Positions 48,367-59,162 of a stretch of DNA of 64,000 bases are shown piece after piece. The notes under the pieces were generated by a model, which saw only the letters and a list, made by a program, of their open reading frames with translations, did not search any database and was not told the DNA's origin. Source of the DNA: Candidatus Dormiibacterota bacterium (GTDB lineage: Bacteria > Chloroflexota > Dormibacteria > Dormibacterales > Dormibacteraceae); assembly GCA_003139695.1 (NCBI GenBank), contig PLJM01000021.1, positions 56,952 through 120,951 on the forward strand, in the 5' to 3' direction. A program made the translations under genes and the position numbers. Within the stretch, counting starts at the first letter, position 1. Each line of letters opens with the position of its first letter.

Positions 48367-48463
48367 GTCCGGCCTGAAGCCGGACGAACCCTCCCCACTT
48401 GCTGGGGAGGGCGTCCCGCTCGCCGAGCGAGCCGGCCGGGTGGGGATGCCCAGGCTGGCACAA
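48367..48463 (+). repeat. Three-hairpin repeat, copy B (upstream of PLP enzyme gene at 48495)
   Basis: Hairpins at 48367-48385 (GTCCGGC CTGAA GCCGGAC), 48389-48411 (CCCTCCCCA CTTGC TGGGGAGGG) and 48418-48432 (GCTCGC CGA GCGAGC), then CGGCCGG and GGGGATGCCCAGGCTGGCAC. It has the same layout as copy A. In hairpin 2 the closing G-C of copy A is A-T here; in hairpin 3 an A-T becomes T-A. Two more hairpins precede it (48295-48322 and 48326-48353, the latter with perfect 12-base arms). Nothing else is visible in the 313-bp gap 48182-48494. Confidence 0.7.
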
Positions 48464-48494
48464 CCAGACAAGAAGTCTTATCGTCGGGCGTCTG

Positions 48495-49442
48495 ATGGCG
48501 ATCTCGATCGATCGACTTCGCGAGGCGGCCGAGGTGATCGACCCCGCGTTCAAAGACACTCCCCAGTACCTCTCCGAAACCCTGAGCGCGCGCCTGGGCG
48601 TAAACATCGTCCTCAAGGTGGAGTGCATCAACCCGATCCGCTCCTTCAAGGGCCGCGGGACCGACTACCTCATGCACCGAATCGGCGACCAGCCCAATGG
48701 ATTCGTCTGCGCCTCGGCCGGCAACTTCGGTCAAGGTATGGCCTACGCCGCCCGCAAGCGCAGCCAGCGCCTGACAGTGTTTGCCGCAGTCGCCGCCAAC
48801 CCTTTGAAGGTCAGCGGCATGCGCTCGCTCGGCGCAGAAGTGGTGCTGGCAGGCGCCGACTTCGACGCCGCGAAGTTGGCGGCCAAGGCGCATGCAAGCG
48901 AGACCGGCGCCTTCTATGTGGAGGACGGCCTGCTGCCCGAGATCGCCGAGGGCGCCGGAACGATCGCGCTGGAGCTCGCGCGCATGGACGAAAGTCTTGA
49001 GGCGATATTCGTGCCGCTGGGCAACGGATCTTTGATCAATGGGATCGGCACCTGTTTCAGGCAGCTCTCGCCCGCGACCAGAGTCGTCGGTGTGTGCGCC
49101 GAGGGAGCGCCATCGATGGAGCTCTCGTGGCTCGCGGGAAAGCCGGTCAGCACTGAGTCCGCAGCCACCATCGCGGATGGGATCGCCGTCCGCGTGCCGA
49201 TCCTCGAAGCGCTGGTTGCCATGCGCGCCACTGTCGACGAGGTGATGCTGGTCAGCGACGAGGAGATGCTTGACGCCATGAAAATGCTGTTCCTCGAGAC
49301 CGGCATGGTGGCCGAGCCTGCCGGCGCCGCCGGGTTGGCCGCGGTGGCGAAGCGGCGAACGGAGCTCGAGGGTCTGCGCGTGGCCACGCCGATCTGCGGA
49401 GGCAACCTGACCGGAGACCAGATCCGCCGCTGGCTCATGTAA
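48495..49442 (+). CDS. Threonine dehydratase/threonine synthase-like PLP enzyme
   Basis: A fold-type II PLP enzyme. The start is ATG at 48495 (315 residues); the frame extends upstream into the hairpin repeat, which is not coding. The Schiff-base lysine lies in NPIRSFKGRGT, the substrate/cofactor loop is CASAGNFGQGMAYAARK, and the phosphate-binding glycine loop is VPLGNGSLINGIGT. AVEPAGAAGLAA-like AEPAGAAGLAAVA completes the pattern. Short length, without ACT domain, fits catabolic threonine/serine dehydratase; threonine synthase-like or racemase activities cannot be excluded. Confidence 0.8.
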   Translation: MAISIDRLREAAEVIDPAFKDTPQYLSETLSARLGVNIVLKVECINPIRSFKGRGTDYLMHRIGDQPNGFVCASAGNFGQGMAYAARKRSQRLTVFAAVAANPLKVSGMRSLGAEVVLAGADFDAAKLAAKAHASETGAFYVEDGLLPEIAEGAGTIALELARMDESLEAIFVPLGNGSLINGIGTCFRQLSPATRVVGVCAEGAPSMELSWLAGKPVSTESAATIADGIAVRVPILEALVAMRATVDEVMLVSDEEMLDAMKMLFLETGMVAEPAGAAGLAAVAKRRTELEGLRVATPICGGNLTGDQIRRWLM

Positions 49443-49468
49443 CGCCGTCAACCGGCGGCCAGACAGCG

Positions 49469-50329
49469 CTACCGGCTTTCGAGATTGGCCAGGTAATCCA
49501 GGGTCGCCAGGGGTCCTTGCTGGATGAAGATCTCAGGGGCGGCCGCACGTAAGTTGCGCTCGACCGTCCCGGCCAGCTGCACCCGAACCCCCAGTGTCAG
49601 CTGGGGGCGCCGCCGGGCGTACGAGGTGATGAAGCGACGGAGCTCTGGGTCCAGGCGGCGAAGCGTCAGCTCGGCCGCAGTCGCCGGCACGTACGGAGTT
49701 GGCGCGAACCTCGCCGTTGCACCAGGTACGGGCCAGGGCGCAGTGGGCTCCTCATTGGTCGCGTCGGGCGGCGCCTTCGGAGGTGGCGGCATCCCGGTCC
49801 CTGTTGGCGGCCGCCTCCCGCCCGCAAGCTGCCACAGCCTCACATGGTCTGAGTCCTTGACCACCAGGGTGCCGGCCGCGAGGTCACCCAGGCGCTTGCC
49901 CTTCCCATTGGCGAAGAGGACGACCATTCCGATCCCGTATCCATACGGAAGGAAGTCGACGATTCTCACTATGTTTCGGATCCCCGCCTGCATGAAAGTG
50001 AGCGGCTCGCCCCGATCCCCAACTGCCCGAAGTCGGAACGCCTTTTTACCGACGGTCTGCCCCGACCACAGCGCTTCGCTGGCCCAGAAATACCCGAAGA
50101 CGTTGATGAAGCTGAACACGATGATCACCAGGCCGCCCACCGTGCTGGAGTTGGTCACTGTGCTCGCTCCGAAGCCGAAAAAAAGCACGGCCACCTCGAC
50201 GAGCGCGACGATCAGCAGGTCGATGATCTGAGCGATCGCCCGCGTGCCAAGGCCGGCGATCTGGAAATCGAACGAGACGCGCTCAGGCGTAGCGACAACG
50301 AGATCGCTATCGGAGAGCGGGCGCTCCAT
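49469..50329 (-). CDS. RDD-family membrane protein
   Basis: A 286-residue protein: N-terminal VVATPERVSFDFQIAGLGTR leads into the RDD domain (R-A-IAQIIDLLIVALVE), three to four membrane segments, WSGQTVGKKAFRLRAV and the second conserved piece GKGKRLGDLAAGTLVV. A proline-rich linker (180-210) leads to a cytoplasmic C-terminal part. RDD proteins are of poorly known function, some linked to ion tolerance. Its ATG overlaps the divergent SpoIIM-like ATG in the same CATG, a module also seen in actinobacteria. Confidence 0.85.
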   Translation of the reverse strand: MERPLSDSDLVVATPERVSFDFQIAGLGTRAIAQIIDLLIVALVEVAVLFFGFGASTVTNSSTVGGLVIIVFSFINVFGYFWASEALWSGQTVGKKAFRLRAVGDRGEPLTFMQAGIRNIVRIVDFLPYGYGIGMVVLFANGKGKRLGDLAAGTLVVKDSDHVRLWQLAGGRRPPTGTGMPPPPKAPPDATNEEPTAPWPVPGATARFAPTPYVPATAAELTLRRLDPELRRFITSYARRRPQLTLGVRVQLAGTVERNLRAAAPEIFIQQGPLATLDYLANLESR

Positions 50330-51326
50330 GTCGCGTATTTTGCTTGCCGTGCGCTCTGAGGAGTTCGTCGCGCTGCGGCGCGAGGACTGGAACCGCCTCG
50401 AGAACCTGCTGGCGCGGGCCGGCGCCAGCCGTCTGAATGCCCTTGCGCCGGCGCAGGTGTTGACCCTGACGGCGCTGTACCGGCGCGCGACCGCCGACCT
50501 CGCACGGGCCCAGCGAGACTGGCCCGGCGAGCCAGTCCACAGCTACCTCAACGGCCTGGTCGGCCGGGGACACGGCGTCGTGTACAGGCGCGGGGGCAGG
50601 GTCTGGAGAAGGATCCGTGATTTTTACGCGGTGTTGCTTCCGCGCACTTATCGGGAAGCTTGGCCCTATCTGCTGGCTTCGGCGGCCTTGCTCTTCGTGC
50701 CGGCCCTGGTCAGCTTCTTCGTAGTCCTTGCCAACCCGGATTCAGCCACCGCCGTGGGCGCCTCCCCCGACCTCATCGATCAGGTGCGGCACCACAAGCT
50801 GTGGACCGACATTCCGCTTCCGGTTCGTGCGATCGCAGGCGGCGCGATCATGGCCAACAACATCATCGTCGTGATGCTGGCATTTGGTTTTGGCTTGGTG
50901 TTCGGGCTGCCCGTTATCTATGTCCTGATAACCAACGGCATCAGCATTGGCGGCCTATTCGGCCTCACTGCGGCATACGGGCTGGCCGGCGGCCTTTTCG
51001 ACTTCGTGATCGCCCACGGAGTCCTGGAGCTTTCGGTGATCGTGGCCGAGGGCGCAGCCGGCTTGATGATGGGCTGGGCGCTGGTTTCGCCTGGTAATCG
51101 GAGCCGCGTCGATGCGTTGGTGGACGCGGCCCGGCGCGCGTTCATCCTGCTGATCGGCCTGGCGCCGCTTCTCGTCGTCGCGGGCACGATCGAAGGCAAC
51201 ATCTCCCCGTCAGACGCACCGTTCGCGGTCAAGCTCGGGATCGGCCTGACGACGGGACTGCTGTTCTACTCGTATTTACTGCTCGTGGGCCGTCGGCGGA
51301 GCCTTACAGTAGCGCCCGCTCCTTGA
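50328..51326 (+). CDS. Stage II sporulation protein M-like (DUF95) membrane protein
   Basis: The first 95 residues are cytoplasmic and helical (EEFVALRREDWNRLENLL), then about six membrane segments follow, with the DUF95 motif FGFGLVFGLPVIYVLI and HGVLELSVIVAEGAAGL. 332 residues from ATG 50328. In Bacillus SpoIIM acts in engulfment, but this wider family occurs in non-sporulating bacteria beside RDD, DUF58 and MoxR genes, as here. It converges on DUF58 with a 23-bp overlap. Confidence 0.82.
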   Translation: MSRILLAVRSEEFVALRREDWNRLENLLARAGASRLNALAPAQVLTLTALYRRATADLARAQRDWPGEPVHSYLNGLVGRGHGVVYRRGGRVWRRIRDFYAVLLPRTYREAWPYLLASAALLFVPALVSFFVVLANPDSATAVGASPDLIDQVRHHKLWTDIPLPVRAIAGGAIMANNIIVVMLAFGFGLVFGLPVIYVLITNGISIGGLFGLTAAYGLAGGLFDFVIAHGVLELSVIVAEGAAGLMMGWALVSPGNRSRVDALVDAARRAFILLIGLAPLLVVAGTIEGNISPSDAPFAVKLGIGLTTGLLFYSYLLLVGRRRSLTVAPAP

Positions 51327-52626
51327 GCTCGAGGTAGCGTTCGACCAAAGCCGGGCTGAGGCTGCCGGCCACGACGTCGAGCCCTAGCACCCCTCCCCGC
51401 CGCAGCAGCTCGAAGCTCTCGCGGCGGCTCGCAACAAATTCTTCAGCCGCTGCCCACTCATAGGCGCGCGATGAGGTGGCGATGGGCTGATCACGCGCCC
51501 TGAGGACGCCGGGATCTGACATCGCCACCACGAGCACAAGGTGACGGGCGGCAAGTCGAAGGCAGTGCGCTACAAGCTCCTTCGAGGCCTCGGGGTCCTG
51601 AACATCGGTCAGCACAACCACCATCGAGCGGCGCCCGAGCCTTAGCGCGAGGTGAGTGAACGCGTGGCCGAAGTCGGGCTCGACGTAGTCGGACTTGATG
51701 GAGTACAGGGCCTCGGTGAGACGGCGGATCTGCGAGCTGCCGCGTTCAGGCTTGATGAAACCTGTGACGCGGTCGTCAAACGTCATCAAGCCGACGCGGT
51801 CGCCATAAGCGTGCGCGACCCACGCCAGCATCAGCGCTGCGTTCACTGCATGGTCGAGCTTGTCGAGCTCGCCGGCAGGTGCCGTCATCAGTCGACCGCA
51901 ATCGAGAGCGATCATCACCTGCTGGCCGCGCTCCGCCTCAACTTCAACCACCACCGGCCGGTCGCGCCGTGCCGTGGCGGTCCAGCTAATTCGTCGCGCG
52001 TCGTCGCCGCGCACATAGTCGCGCAGGCCTGCGAACGCGGTCGATGCACCAGGTGGGCGCGCCCGCCGCAAGCCGGCCATTGCCCGAAGGCCGCGGCGCA
52101 GGGTCAGCTGCACTTGTTTGATGGCCACGACGTTGGGAAACACGGCGACCTCGTCGGGACGCGCCAGGCGAACCTGCCGGCGCCACCAGCCATCCTCCCT
52201 CGACACCTGTACGTCGACCGGGCCGAACTGGAATGCGCCGCGTCGCGGTGAGAACGTGAAATAGCTCACCGACAGCCGGCCGCTTTTGTCGAACCGCCCC
52301 GCAAGCTCACGCGGGTATGGCTTTAGCTCTGCGGGGGCGTGATCCGCGACCCGGGCGTAGAGGCCGGCGGCGGCCGGATTCTCAACGGCCACGGTCACCT
52401 CTTCCAGCTCGCCCAGAGAGAACGGTTCAGGGACGTGACGCAGTACGCGATAGCCGGAGCGGCCTGGCAGCAGCGCGAGGTCGCGCGAGACGATGAGCAC
52501 GAGTCCGACGTGATACGCGACGGCGACCACTCCGATCAGCGGGGATGCGATCGACAGCGCGATGAGCACGGCCCCGATCGCGATCGCCCAGAGCAGGCGG
52601 GGTTGTGGCGCGAGTCCCCGAATCAA
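51304..52626 (-). CDS. DUF58 (von Willebrand A-like) domain protein
   Basis: Residues 10-50 form two membrane segments, followed by an extracellular or cytoplasmic beta domain. The DUF58 signature is AFAGLRDYVRGDDARRISW, and the vWA-like part has VMIALDCGRLM and MVVVLTDVQDPEASKE. DUF58 proteins pair with MoxR ATPases in putative assembly or maturation systems. I chose TTG at 52626 (440 residues), after the MoxR stop; GTG at 52692 would overlap moxR by 62 bp. Confidence 0.83.
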   Translation of the reverse strand: MIRGLAPQPRLLWAIAIGAVLIALSIASPLIGVVAVAYHVGLVLIVSRDLALLPGRSGYRVLRHVPEPFSLGELEEVTVAVENPAAAGLYARVADHAPAELKPYPRELAGRFDKSGRLSVSYFTFSPRRGAFQFGPVDVQVSREDGWWRRQVRLARPDEVAVFPNVVAIKQVQLTLRRGLRAMAGLRRARPPGASTAFAGLRDYVRGDDARRISWTATARRDRPVVVEVEAERGQQVMIALDCGRLMTAPAGELDKLDHAVNAALMLAWVAHAYGDRVGLMTFDDRVTGFIKPERGSSQIRRLTEALYSIKSDYVEPDFGHAFTHLALRLGRRSMVVVLTDVQDPEASKELVAHCLRLAARHLVLVVAMSDPGVLRARDQPIATSSRAYEWAAAEEFVASRRESFELLRRGGVLGLDVVAGSLSPALVERYLELKERALL

Positions 52627-52630
52627 GTGA

Positions 52631-53595
<965 letters not shown>

Positions 53596-53599
<4 letters not shown>

Positions 53600-54741
53600 T
53601 TGACCTCCTTGGACGCGGTGGAACGGAGCCGGTTGCGCTCCGGGGAAATCGGATAGGCGACGTCGTGCAAGCGCTGCGCCGCTTTCAACAGGTCGGCCTC
53701 CCCGCCTGCTGAGCTCTGGAGAGCGCTTTCGGCCTCGGCCAGGTCGGCGGCGAGCTCCGGCGCACGAATCCACAAAGCGTTCCAGAAGCGCTCACGTGGT
53801 TTCAAAGGTAGGCCGGTCCGGGCTGCGACCGCTCGCTCGCTGGCGGTTGCGAGGACGCCGAGCGTGACCGCGCGAGCGCCGGACCTGCGCAGAAGCTCAC
53901 CCACCGCCACCGCCCATTCGGCGTCAGCCCTGGCGGTTTCCGCAGGCCGTGGAATCAGGGGTCCGAAGCCCCGGCCGCGAAGGAGCAGGCCCACGAACAC
54001 CGCCACGAGCAGCCACATGATCCCGGCACCCCAGGGCGTCAGCAGCCAGGCTTGCGGGGATAGGTCGCTGAAAGTGAGCCCGTGATGAAACTCGTCGAAG
54101 GCCACGGTGCCCCGATCGGTGCCCAAAAGATCAGCCAGCATCCGACCGTTGTCTTGCTTGTCGAGATAGCCGTTGCAGAGCACGAGCGGGTCGGCGAGCA
54201 CGACCACTCGCCCGCTTCCCAGAGAGCTCATGTACCCGAGTGCGAAGCCGCCGGGGGAACGCAAGATCGATACCTGGTTGCTGGCGGGGTCGAGCGGAAT
54301 GGCGGAGAGGCCGCCTGCCACTGTGGTCACCCCAGCAAGGACGGGCTCTGCTGTCGCGGGTGAGCTACTTACCATGCCATTTAGGCGGGTGACACCAAAG
54401 GCGCGATCCAGCTCGGCATCGCCCTGCTCCGACGCGTAAATGAGGACACCGCCCGACCTCACCCAAGCGGCAGTCCGGTCGGCCTCCTCGGCGGTGAATG
54501 GGCTCGTGGGAGTCAACACGAACATGAGGCCGTTCGCCGGCGGTGGCGTGAATGAACCCGCGATCTCGATGGTCGGGTGCCCCATGGCTTGAGCGAACAA
54601 GACTGCTGCCGACGCTCCATCGGCCGCGTCGCTGGTGGAGCTGTGCTCCGGCGAGCCTTGCGATGGCTGGACCAAATATGCCAATCCCGCAATCGCCAGG
54701 GACAGGACGGCTGCAAGCAACCAGCCTCGCGCTCCTTTCAT
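53596..54741 (-). CDS. DUF4350-domain membrane protein
   Basis: A 381-residue protein with an N-terminal membrane anchor (WLLAAVLSLAIAGLAYLV), an extracytoplasmic DUF4350 domain (ADRTAAWVRSGGVLIYASEQ, GRVVVLADPLVLCNGYLDKQ, VAFDEFHHG), one more membrane span near residue 240, and a cytoplasmic tail. The fold resembles glutamine-amidotransferase-like domains without a catalytic triad that I can see. It overlaps moxR and the DUF4129 gene by 4 bp each, so all are one operon. Function unknown. Confidence 0.8.
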
Positions 54742-55661
54742 GCGGCCATTTCCTTCGGCTGCCGGAACGGCGCCGCCACCTGAACGGCCATTTCGTAGGT
54801 TGCCCTGTCGACGTCCCGGCCGCCATACACCGCCGCTTCAAATGGCGCCAGCAGGGGTCGCAGGCTGCCGGGGTCGGCGGCGTGCTGGAAGATCTCGCGC
54901 ACGGTTAGGGGGCTGCCTTCCCATGTCCTCTCGCCCGCAAGCGTCGCGGCGACACCCGCGCACAGCGAGCGTATTGCTCCAATTCGGTCGCCTGCGGCCG
55001 CGAGGCGGTCAGCCTCGGCGAAATAGTCCGCCGGAGCCCGAGGCCCAGTCGAGCTTCCCGTCGCTGAGCCCTCACGTAGGCGCCCGCGGGTGGAGCTGAA
55101 TATGAGCACGGCTACGATCGCCACCCCGATCGCACCGAGGATGTAGTAGACGTAGTCGGGCAGAGGCAACGAGCCCGATTCACGTCGAAAAATGTTCAGC
55201 AGGTCGTTGATCCGGTCGTTGATCCAGTGACGCAGTCGATCGAGCCAGGTCTCCGGTTGGTGCAAAGCGTCGTAGCGATGCATCGCCAGCACGTCGTGGA
55301 GTCGCTGCTGCGCTTGCGCAGGATCTGACGTGTCCGCCGGGTGGTTGAGCGCATCGAGCAAAGCCTGCAGCCGGTCGATGGCATCCGCGAAGTCGGGCGG
55401 GCTGGCTTCCAGGTCAGCGATGATCTCGCGCTGCGCCATGCCCGTGCCGCCCTCGAAGACCGTGAGCGCCAGCTGGGCGGTAGCGGTGTCATTCGGCAGG
55501 GCGCCACGCACCAACGACAGCGTGTCCTGCACCGCCTGCTTGTAAGCGGCAGGGCTCGTCGCGTCCGCCGCTGCCTGCGCCGGAATGACAACCGCGAACG
55601 CAAGTGCAAGCGACCCGACAGCGATGATTCGGGCGAGTGTGCGCGCGATGTGAGCCGTCAC
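54738..55661 (-). CDS. DUF4129-domain membrane protein
   Basis: The GTG at 55661 overlaps the upstream gene stop (GTGA), giving 307 residues. An N-terminal signal or anchor (ARIIAVGSLALAFAVVIPAQ) precedes a helical extracytoplasmic part, then a span (YYILGAIGVAIVAVLIF) and a C-terminal DUF4129 domain with ADYFAEADRLAAAGDRIGAI and FEAAVYGGRDVDRATYEM. A much longer frame starting at 56186 reads into the next gene and is not used. Confidence 0.8.
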   Translation of the reverse strand: MTAHIARTLARIIAVGSLALAFAVVIPAQAAADATSPAAYKQAVQDTLSLVRGALPNDTATAQLALTVFEGGTGMAQREIIADLEASPPDFADAIDRLQALLDALNHPADTSDPAQAQQRLHDVLAMHRYDALHQPETWLDRLRHWINDRINDLLNIFRRESGSLPLPDYVYYILGAIGVAIVAVLIFSSTRGRLREGSATGSSTGPRAPADYFAEADRLAAAGDRIGAIRSLCAGVAATLAGERTWEGSPLTVREIFQHAADPGSLRPLLAPFEAAVYGGRDVDRATYEMAVQVAAPFRQPKEMAA

Positions 55662-56494
55662 GCCGCGGGAGGCGGGGTTCCCACGCGTTGCGCGAGCTGA
55701 AAGAGATCGAGACCTTCTCGTCGCACGCGCAGATCGAAATAGATGAGCACGATGGCAATCAGGAGGATCGGGCTGACGAGCGAGCTGACGAGGATGCCTG
55801 CCGCCTCCGATATCGCAAGGCTGAGGTATGAGGAAACGACGGCCTGCAAAAGAATCTGTCCCAGGTAGAGAAATGCCTGAAGGGCGGAGGCCACCACCTC
55901 GACCAGGATGTACATCAGAAAAAGAATCAAGAAAGTGCGCCACCAGCGACCCTCGACCAGGCGCCAGCTCCGCCCCAATGCGGCGCCCAGTCCGATGTTT
56001 TCGACGAACATCGCGGGCATCCATGCGATCCATCTGACGCCGATCCAGATCCAGAGCGGAAACACGCAGAAAAGCAGGGCCATCCCGGCCACCAGCAGGA
56101 AGTACCCGACGATGTGAAGGTAGCGGCGCAACGCGGCGCGCAACGCACTCCAGAAAGTGACAGGCCGCCCGAGCGCGGATTCGCAAGCGGCGTACGTGAT
56201 TGAGCCGTACAGCAACGGGTACACCGCGACTGTGATCACGAAGAAGACTCCAAGCGAGGCAAAGATGGGGCCAAGGTCCGGGGGTTGATTCGAGGCCACT
56301 TGTTGAGCGAGGTTGTTGAACACGGTGAAGAAGCTGATGCCGGCGCTCGCGGCGAGCGGGATCGACAGGATGACGGAGATTCCCGCGAATAGGAAAAAGT
56401 GGCGTCGGTACATCCTGAACGTCTCGTCCAGGAGGTCGCCGATCTCGAGGGGACGCAGGCGAAGCGGGGCCGGAGCGCTCAATGTGCGAGCCAT
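55658..56494 (-). CDS. Polytopic membrane protein of the MoxR/DUF4129 cluster
   Basis: A 278-residue protein with about six membrane segments. It starts PLRLRPLEIGDLLDETFRMY, a pattern seen in actinobacterial and chloroflexal membrane proteins related to the glycerophosphodiesterase membrane domain. Function unknown. It is the first gene of the operon running through DUF4129, DUF4350, MoxR and DUF58. Confidence 0.7.
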   Translation of the reverse strand: MARTLSAPAPLRLRPLEIGDLLDETFRMYRRHFFLFAGISVILSIPLAASAGISFFTVFNNLAQQVASNQPPDLGPIFASLGVFFVITVAVYPLLYGSITYAACESALGRPVTFWSALRAALRRYLHIVGYFLLVAGMALLFCVFPLWIWIGVRWIAWMPAMFVENIGLGAALGRSWRLVEGRWWRTFLILFLMYILVEVVASALQAFLYLGQILLQAVVSSYLSLAISEAAGILVSSLVSPILLIAIVLIYFDLRVRREGLDLFQLAQRVGTPPPAA

Positions 56495-56543
56495 TGTCGC
56501 CCGTTGGAGGGTTGTTAAGGACGCCCGGGGAGGAAGTTCCGAG

Positions 56544-59039
56544 CTAGGGCTTGGCTGCCGCCGCTGCGGGCTCCTTGTGCTTGTGCTTCACCGGCGTGAA
56601 CTTCAGCGCATCCTCTCCGTCCACGTCGATCTGCACCGTGTCGCCACGGGCGATCTTTCCACGCAGCAGGTGCTCGGACAGCTGGTCCTCGATCCTGCTC
56701 GTGATCACGCGCCGCAGCGGGCGCGCCCCGTAGACGCGGTCGTAGCCCTCTTTGGCCAGCAGGTCCTTGGCCGCATCGGTGACCTCGATGATGATCTGCT
56801 GCTCGACCAGGTGCTTGCTCAGCTTGTTCAACTGGAGGTCGACGATCTCCCGGATCTGAGCAGTGGTCAGGCTCTTGAACACGACCACGGCATCGACACG
56901 GTTGAGGAACTCTGGGCGGAACATCCGCTTCAGCTCCTCGTCGATCTTCTCTTTCGTGTTCTTGTGGCGGCGCTCCACCTCGCCGGCCTCATCCACCACA
57001 GCGGGCTGGAAACCGAGCGACGTACCCGCCTGGTTCACATCGCGAATTCCCAGGTTGGAGGTCATGATGATTACGGTGTTCGCGAAGTTGACCACCTTGC
57101 CTTTCGCGTCGCTCAGTCGCCCGTCCTCGAGGATCTGCAACAGCATGTTGAACACCTCGGGATGCGCCTTCTCGATCTCGTCGAACAGGATCACCGAGTA
57201 AGGCCTGCGCCTCACTGCCTCGGTGAGCTGTCCGCCCTCGTCATAGCCGACATAGCCCGGAGGTGAGCCGACCAGACGTGCCGTCGTGTGACGCTCCATG
57301 AACTCGGACATGTCGAGCTTGATCAGCGAGTCCTCCGAATCAAACAGGTACTCGGCAAGGGCTCGAGCCAGCTCCGTCTTTCCGATTCCTGTCGGACCCA
57401 AGAAGATGAACGACCCGATCGGACGGCGAGGGTCCTTCAAGCCGGCGCGCGCGCGCCGCACGGCCTGCGACACGATCTTTATAGCCTCGTCCTGGCCGAC
57501 CATGCGCTTGTGGATCTCTTCTTCCATGCGCAACAGACGCGCAGTCTCTTCTTCGACGAGTCGAGAAACCGGCACGCCGGTCCACGCGGCCACGATCTGA
57601 GCGATGTGCTCCTCGTTGACGTCCGGGACCGTCTCGCCCAGCTTGTCGCGCCACGCCGCCTCTTTGACAGCGAGCTTGTCCTGCAGCTTCTTGACCTTGT
57701 CGCGCACGCTCGCCGCGGCCTCGAAGTCTTGCTTGTTGACCGACTCATCCTGGTCGGTGCGGTGCTTCTTGATTTCCTTCTGGAGCTCTTTGAGATCATC
57801 GGGTATGGTCGTGAGCTTCATACGCACGCGCGCTGAGGCTTCATCGATGAGGTCAATCGCCTTGTCGGGAAGCGCGCGATCGCTGACGTAGCGGTCGCTC
57901 AACACCGCGGCGGCGTGCACCGCTGAATCGGTGATCGTGACCCTGTGGTGCTTCTCGTAAAGCGACTTCACGCCGTTGAGGATGTCAATGGTCTGGGCCA
58001 GGCTCGGCTGGTCGACGAACACCGGCTGGAAGCGGCGCTCGAGCGCGGCGTCCTTCTCGATGTACTTGCGGTACTCGTTGAGCGTGGTCGCCCCGATGCA
58101 CTGGATCTCGCCGCGCGCCAGTGCCGGCTTCAAGATGTTGGCGGCGTCGATCGCGCCTTCGGCTGCACCTGCCCCGACGAGCGTGTGCAGCTCGTCGATG
58201 AACAGGACAACCTCGCGGCTGGATCGGATCTCATCGAGGATCTTCTTCAAGCGCTCTTCGAATTCACCTCGGTACTTCGTACCGGCGACCAGGGCGCCCA
58301 TGTCGAGCGTGAGCACGCGTTTGTGCTGCAGCGACTCTGGCACGTTGCCTAGGTTGATCTGCTGGGCTAGACCTTCGGCGATGGCTGTCTTGCCGACACC
58401 CGGCTCGCCGATCAGGGCTGGATTGTTCTTGGTCCTCCGGCTGAGGATCTGGATCACGCGCTCGATCTCCAGCTCGCGGCCGATGACGGGATCGAGCTGG
58501 TTGCGTCGCGCGAGCTCCGTCAGGTCGCGGCCGAACTGGTCGAGCAGGGGGGTCTTCGACGGCTTCTTGGGAGCCGGCTCGGCCTCGGTCTCGGCGCTCG
58601 AATCGTGCAGCAAGCGCTCGATCTCCGAGCGAACCTTCTCAAGGGTCGCGCCGAGGTCCTCGAGCACGTGAGCGGCTATGCCTTCGCCCTCGATGAGCAG
58701 TCCAAGCAACAGATGCTCGGTACCGACGTAGTTGTGACCCATCCGGCGCGCTTCCTCGAAGGAGATCTCGATCACCTTCTTGACGCGCGACGTCGGAATG
58801 ATCTGCTGGATGATGATCCGCTCGTTCCGGCCGAGCACCGACTCGATCGTTTGGCGGACCTTGCCAATTTCCACGCCAAGGTTGTTCAGAACCTTGGCGG
58901 CGAGGCCTTCGCCCTCGCGCAGCAAGCCCAGGAGCAGGTGCTCCGTTCCGATATAACTGTGGTGCGATCGTTCTGCTTCTTCTTGGGCGAGCGTCAGAAC
59001 TTTCTTAGCCCGCTCAGTGAATCGTTCAAAGGGATACAA
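56544..59039 (-). CDS. clpC: ATP-dependent Clp protease ATPase subunit ClpC
   Basis: A Hsp100 unfoldase that feeds ClpP. The start is TTG at 59039 with AGGAGG six bases upstream (831 residues, [15 protein letters not shown]). Two Clp-N repeats span about 2-140; AAA-1 has [15 protein letters not shown]; a UVR/coiled-coil segment near 420-470 ([17 protein letters not shown]) marks ClpC; AAA-2 has [19 protein letters not shown] before a basic stretch is a likely ClpP-docking loop. No ctsR, mcsA or mcsB precede it, so control must differ from Bacillus. Confidence 0.96.
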   Translation of the reverse strand: MYPFERFTERAKKVLTLAQEEAERSHHSYIGTEHLLLGLLREGEGLAAKVLNNLGVEIGKVRQTIESVLGRNERIIIQQIIPTSRVKKVIEISFEEARRMGHNYVGTEHLLLGLLIEGEGIAAHVLEDLGATLEKVRSEIERLLHDSSAETEAEPAPKKPSKTPLLDQFGRDLTELARRNQLDPVIGRELEIERVIQILSRRTKNNPALIGEPGVGKTAIAEGLAQQINLGNVPESLQHKRVLTLDMGALVAGTKYRGEFEERLKKILDEIRSSREVVLFIDELHTLVGAGAAEGAIDAANILKPALARGEIQCIGATTLNEYRKYIEKDAALERRFQPVFVDQPSLAQTIDILNGVKSLYEKHHRVTITDSAVHAAAVLSDRYVSDRALPDKAIDLIDEASARVRMKLTTIPDDLKELQKEIKKHRTDQDESVNKQDFEAAASVRDKVKKLQDKLAVKEAAWRDKLGETVPDVNEEHIAQIVAAWTGVPVSRLVEEETARLLRMEEEIHKRMVGQDEAIKIVSQAVRRARAGLKDPRRPIGSFIFLGPTGIGKTELARALAEYLFDSEDSLIKLDMSEFMERHTTARLVGSPPGYVGYDEGGQLTEAVRRRPYSVILFDEIEKAHPEVFNMLLQILEDGRLSDAKGKVVNFANTVIIMTSNLGIRDVNQAGTSLGFQPAVVDEAGEVERRHKNTKEKIDEELKRMFRPEFLNRVDAVVVFKSLTTAQIREIVDLQLNKLSKHLVEQQIIIEVTDAAKDLLAKEGYDRVYGARPLRRVITSRIEDQLSEHLLRGKIARGDTVQIDVDGEDALKFTPVKHKHKEPAAAAAKP

Positions 59040-59107
59040 GGTCTTCCTCCTGGACTACGACCTGCTTAGGGTGGGGCCAGCACCTCCTCGATCTGTTGTT
59101 AAAGGTA

Positions 59108-59123
59108 CCGGGTGGTACCGCAC
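59108..59123. promoter_or_regulatory. Palindrome in the clpC/59163 divergent promoter region
   Basis: GGGTG-GTACCG-CACCC has perfect 5-base arms, and overlaps a pair of GGTACC hexamers separated by four bases. TATATT and TAATATA stretches nearby (about 59128-59136) could be -10 elements. It is a candidate operator for clpC, the divergent gene, or both. Confidence 0.35.
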
Positions 59124-59162
59124 CCCTAATATAACGAACAACTCAACCGGCGTAATTCCCTG

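Noticed and set aside
48399-48494. N-terminal extension of the threonine-dehydratase-like gene
   Set aside because: The extra 32 codons read through the hairpin repeat, and the enzyme core begins right at ATG 48495.
54738-56186. 482-residue version of the DUF4129 gene
   Set aside because: The first 175 residues read the upstream membrane-protein gene out of frame; GTG at 55661 with a GTGA overlap is the better start.
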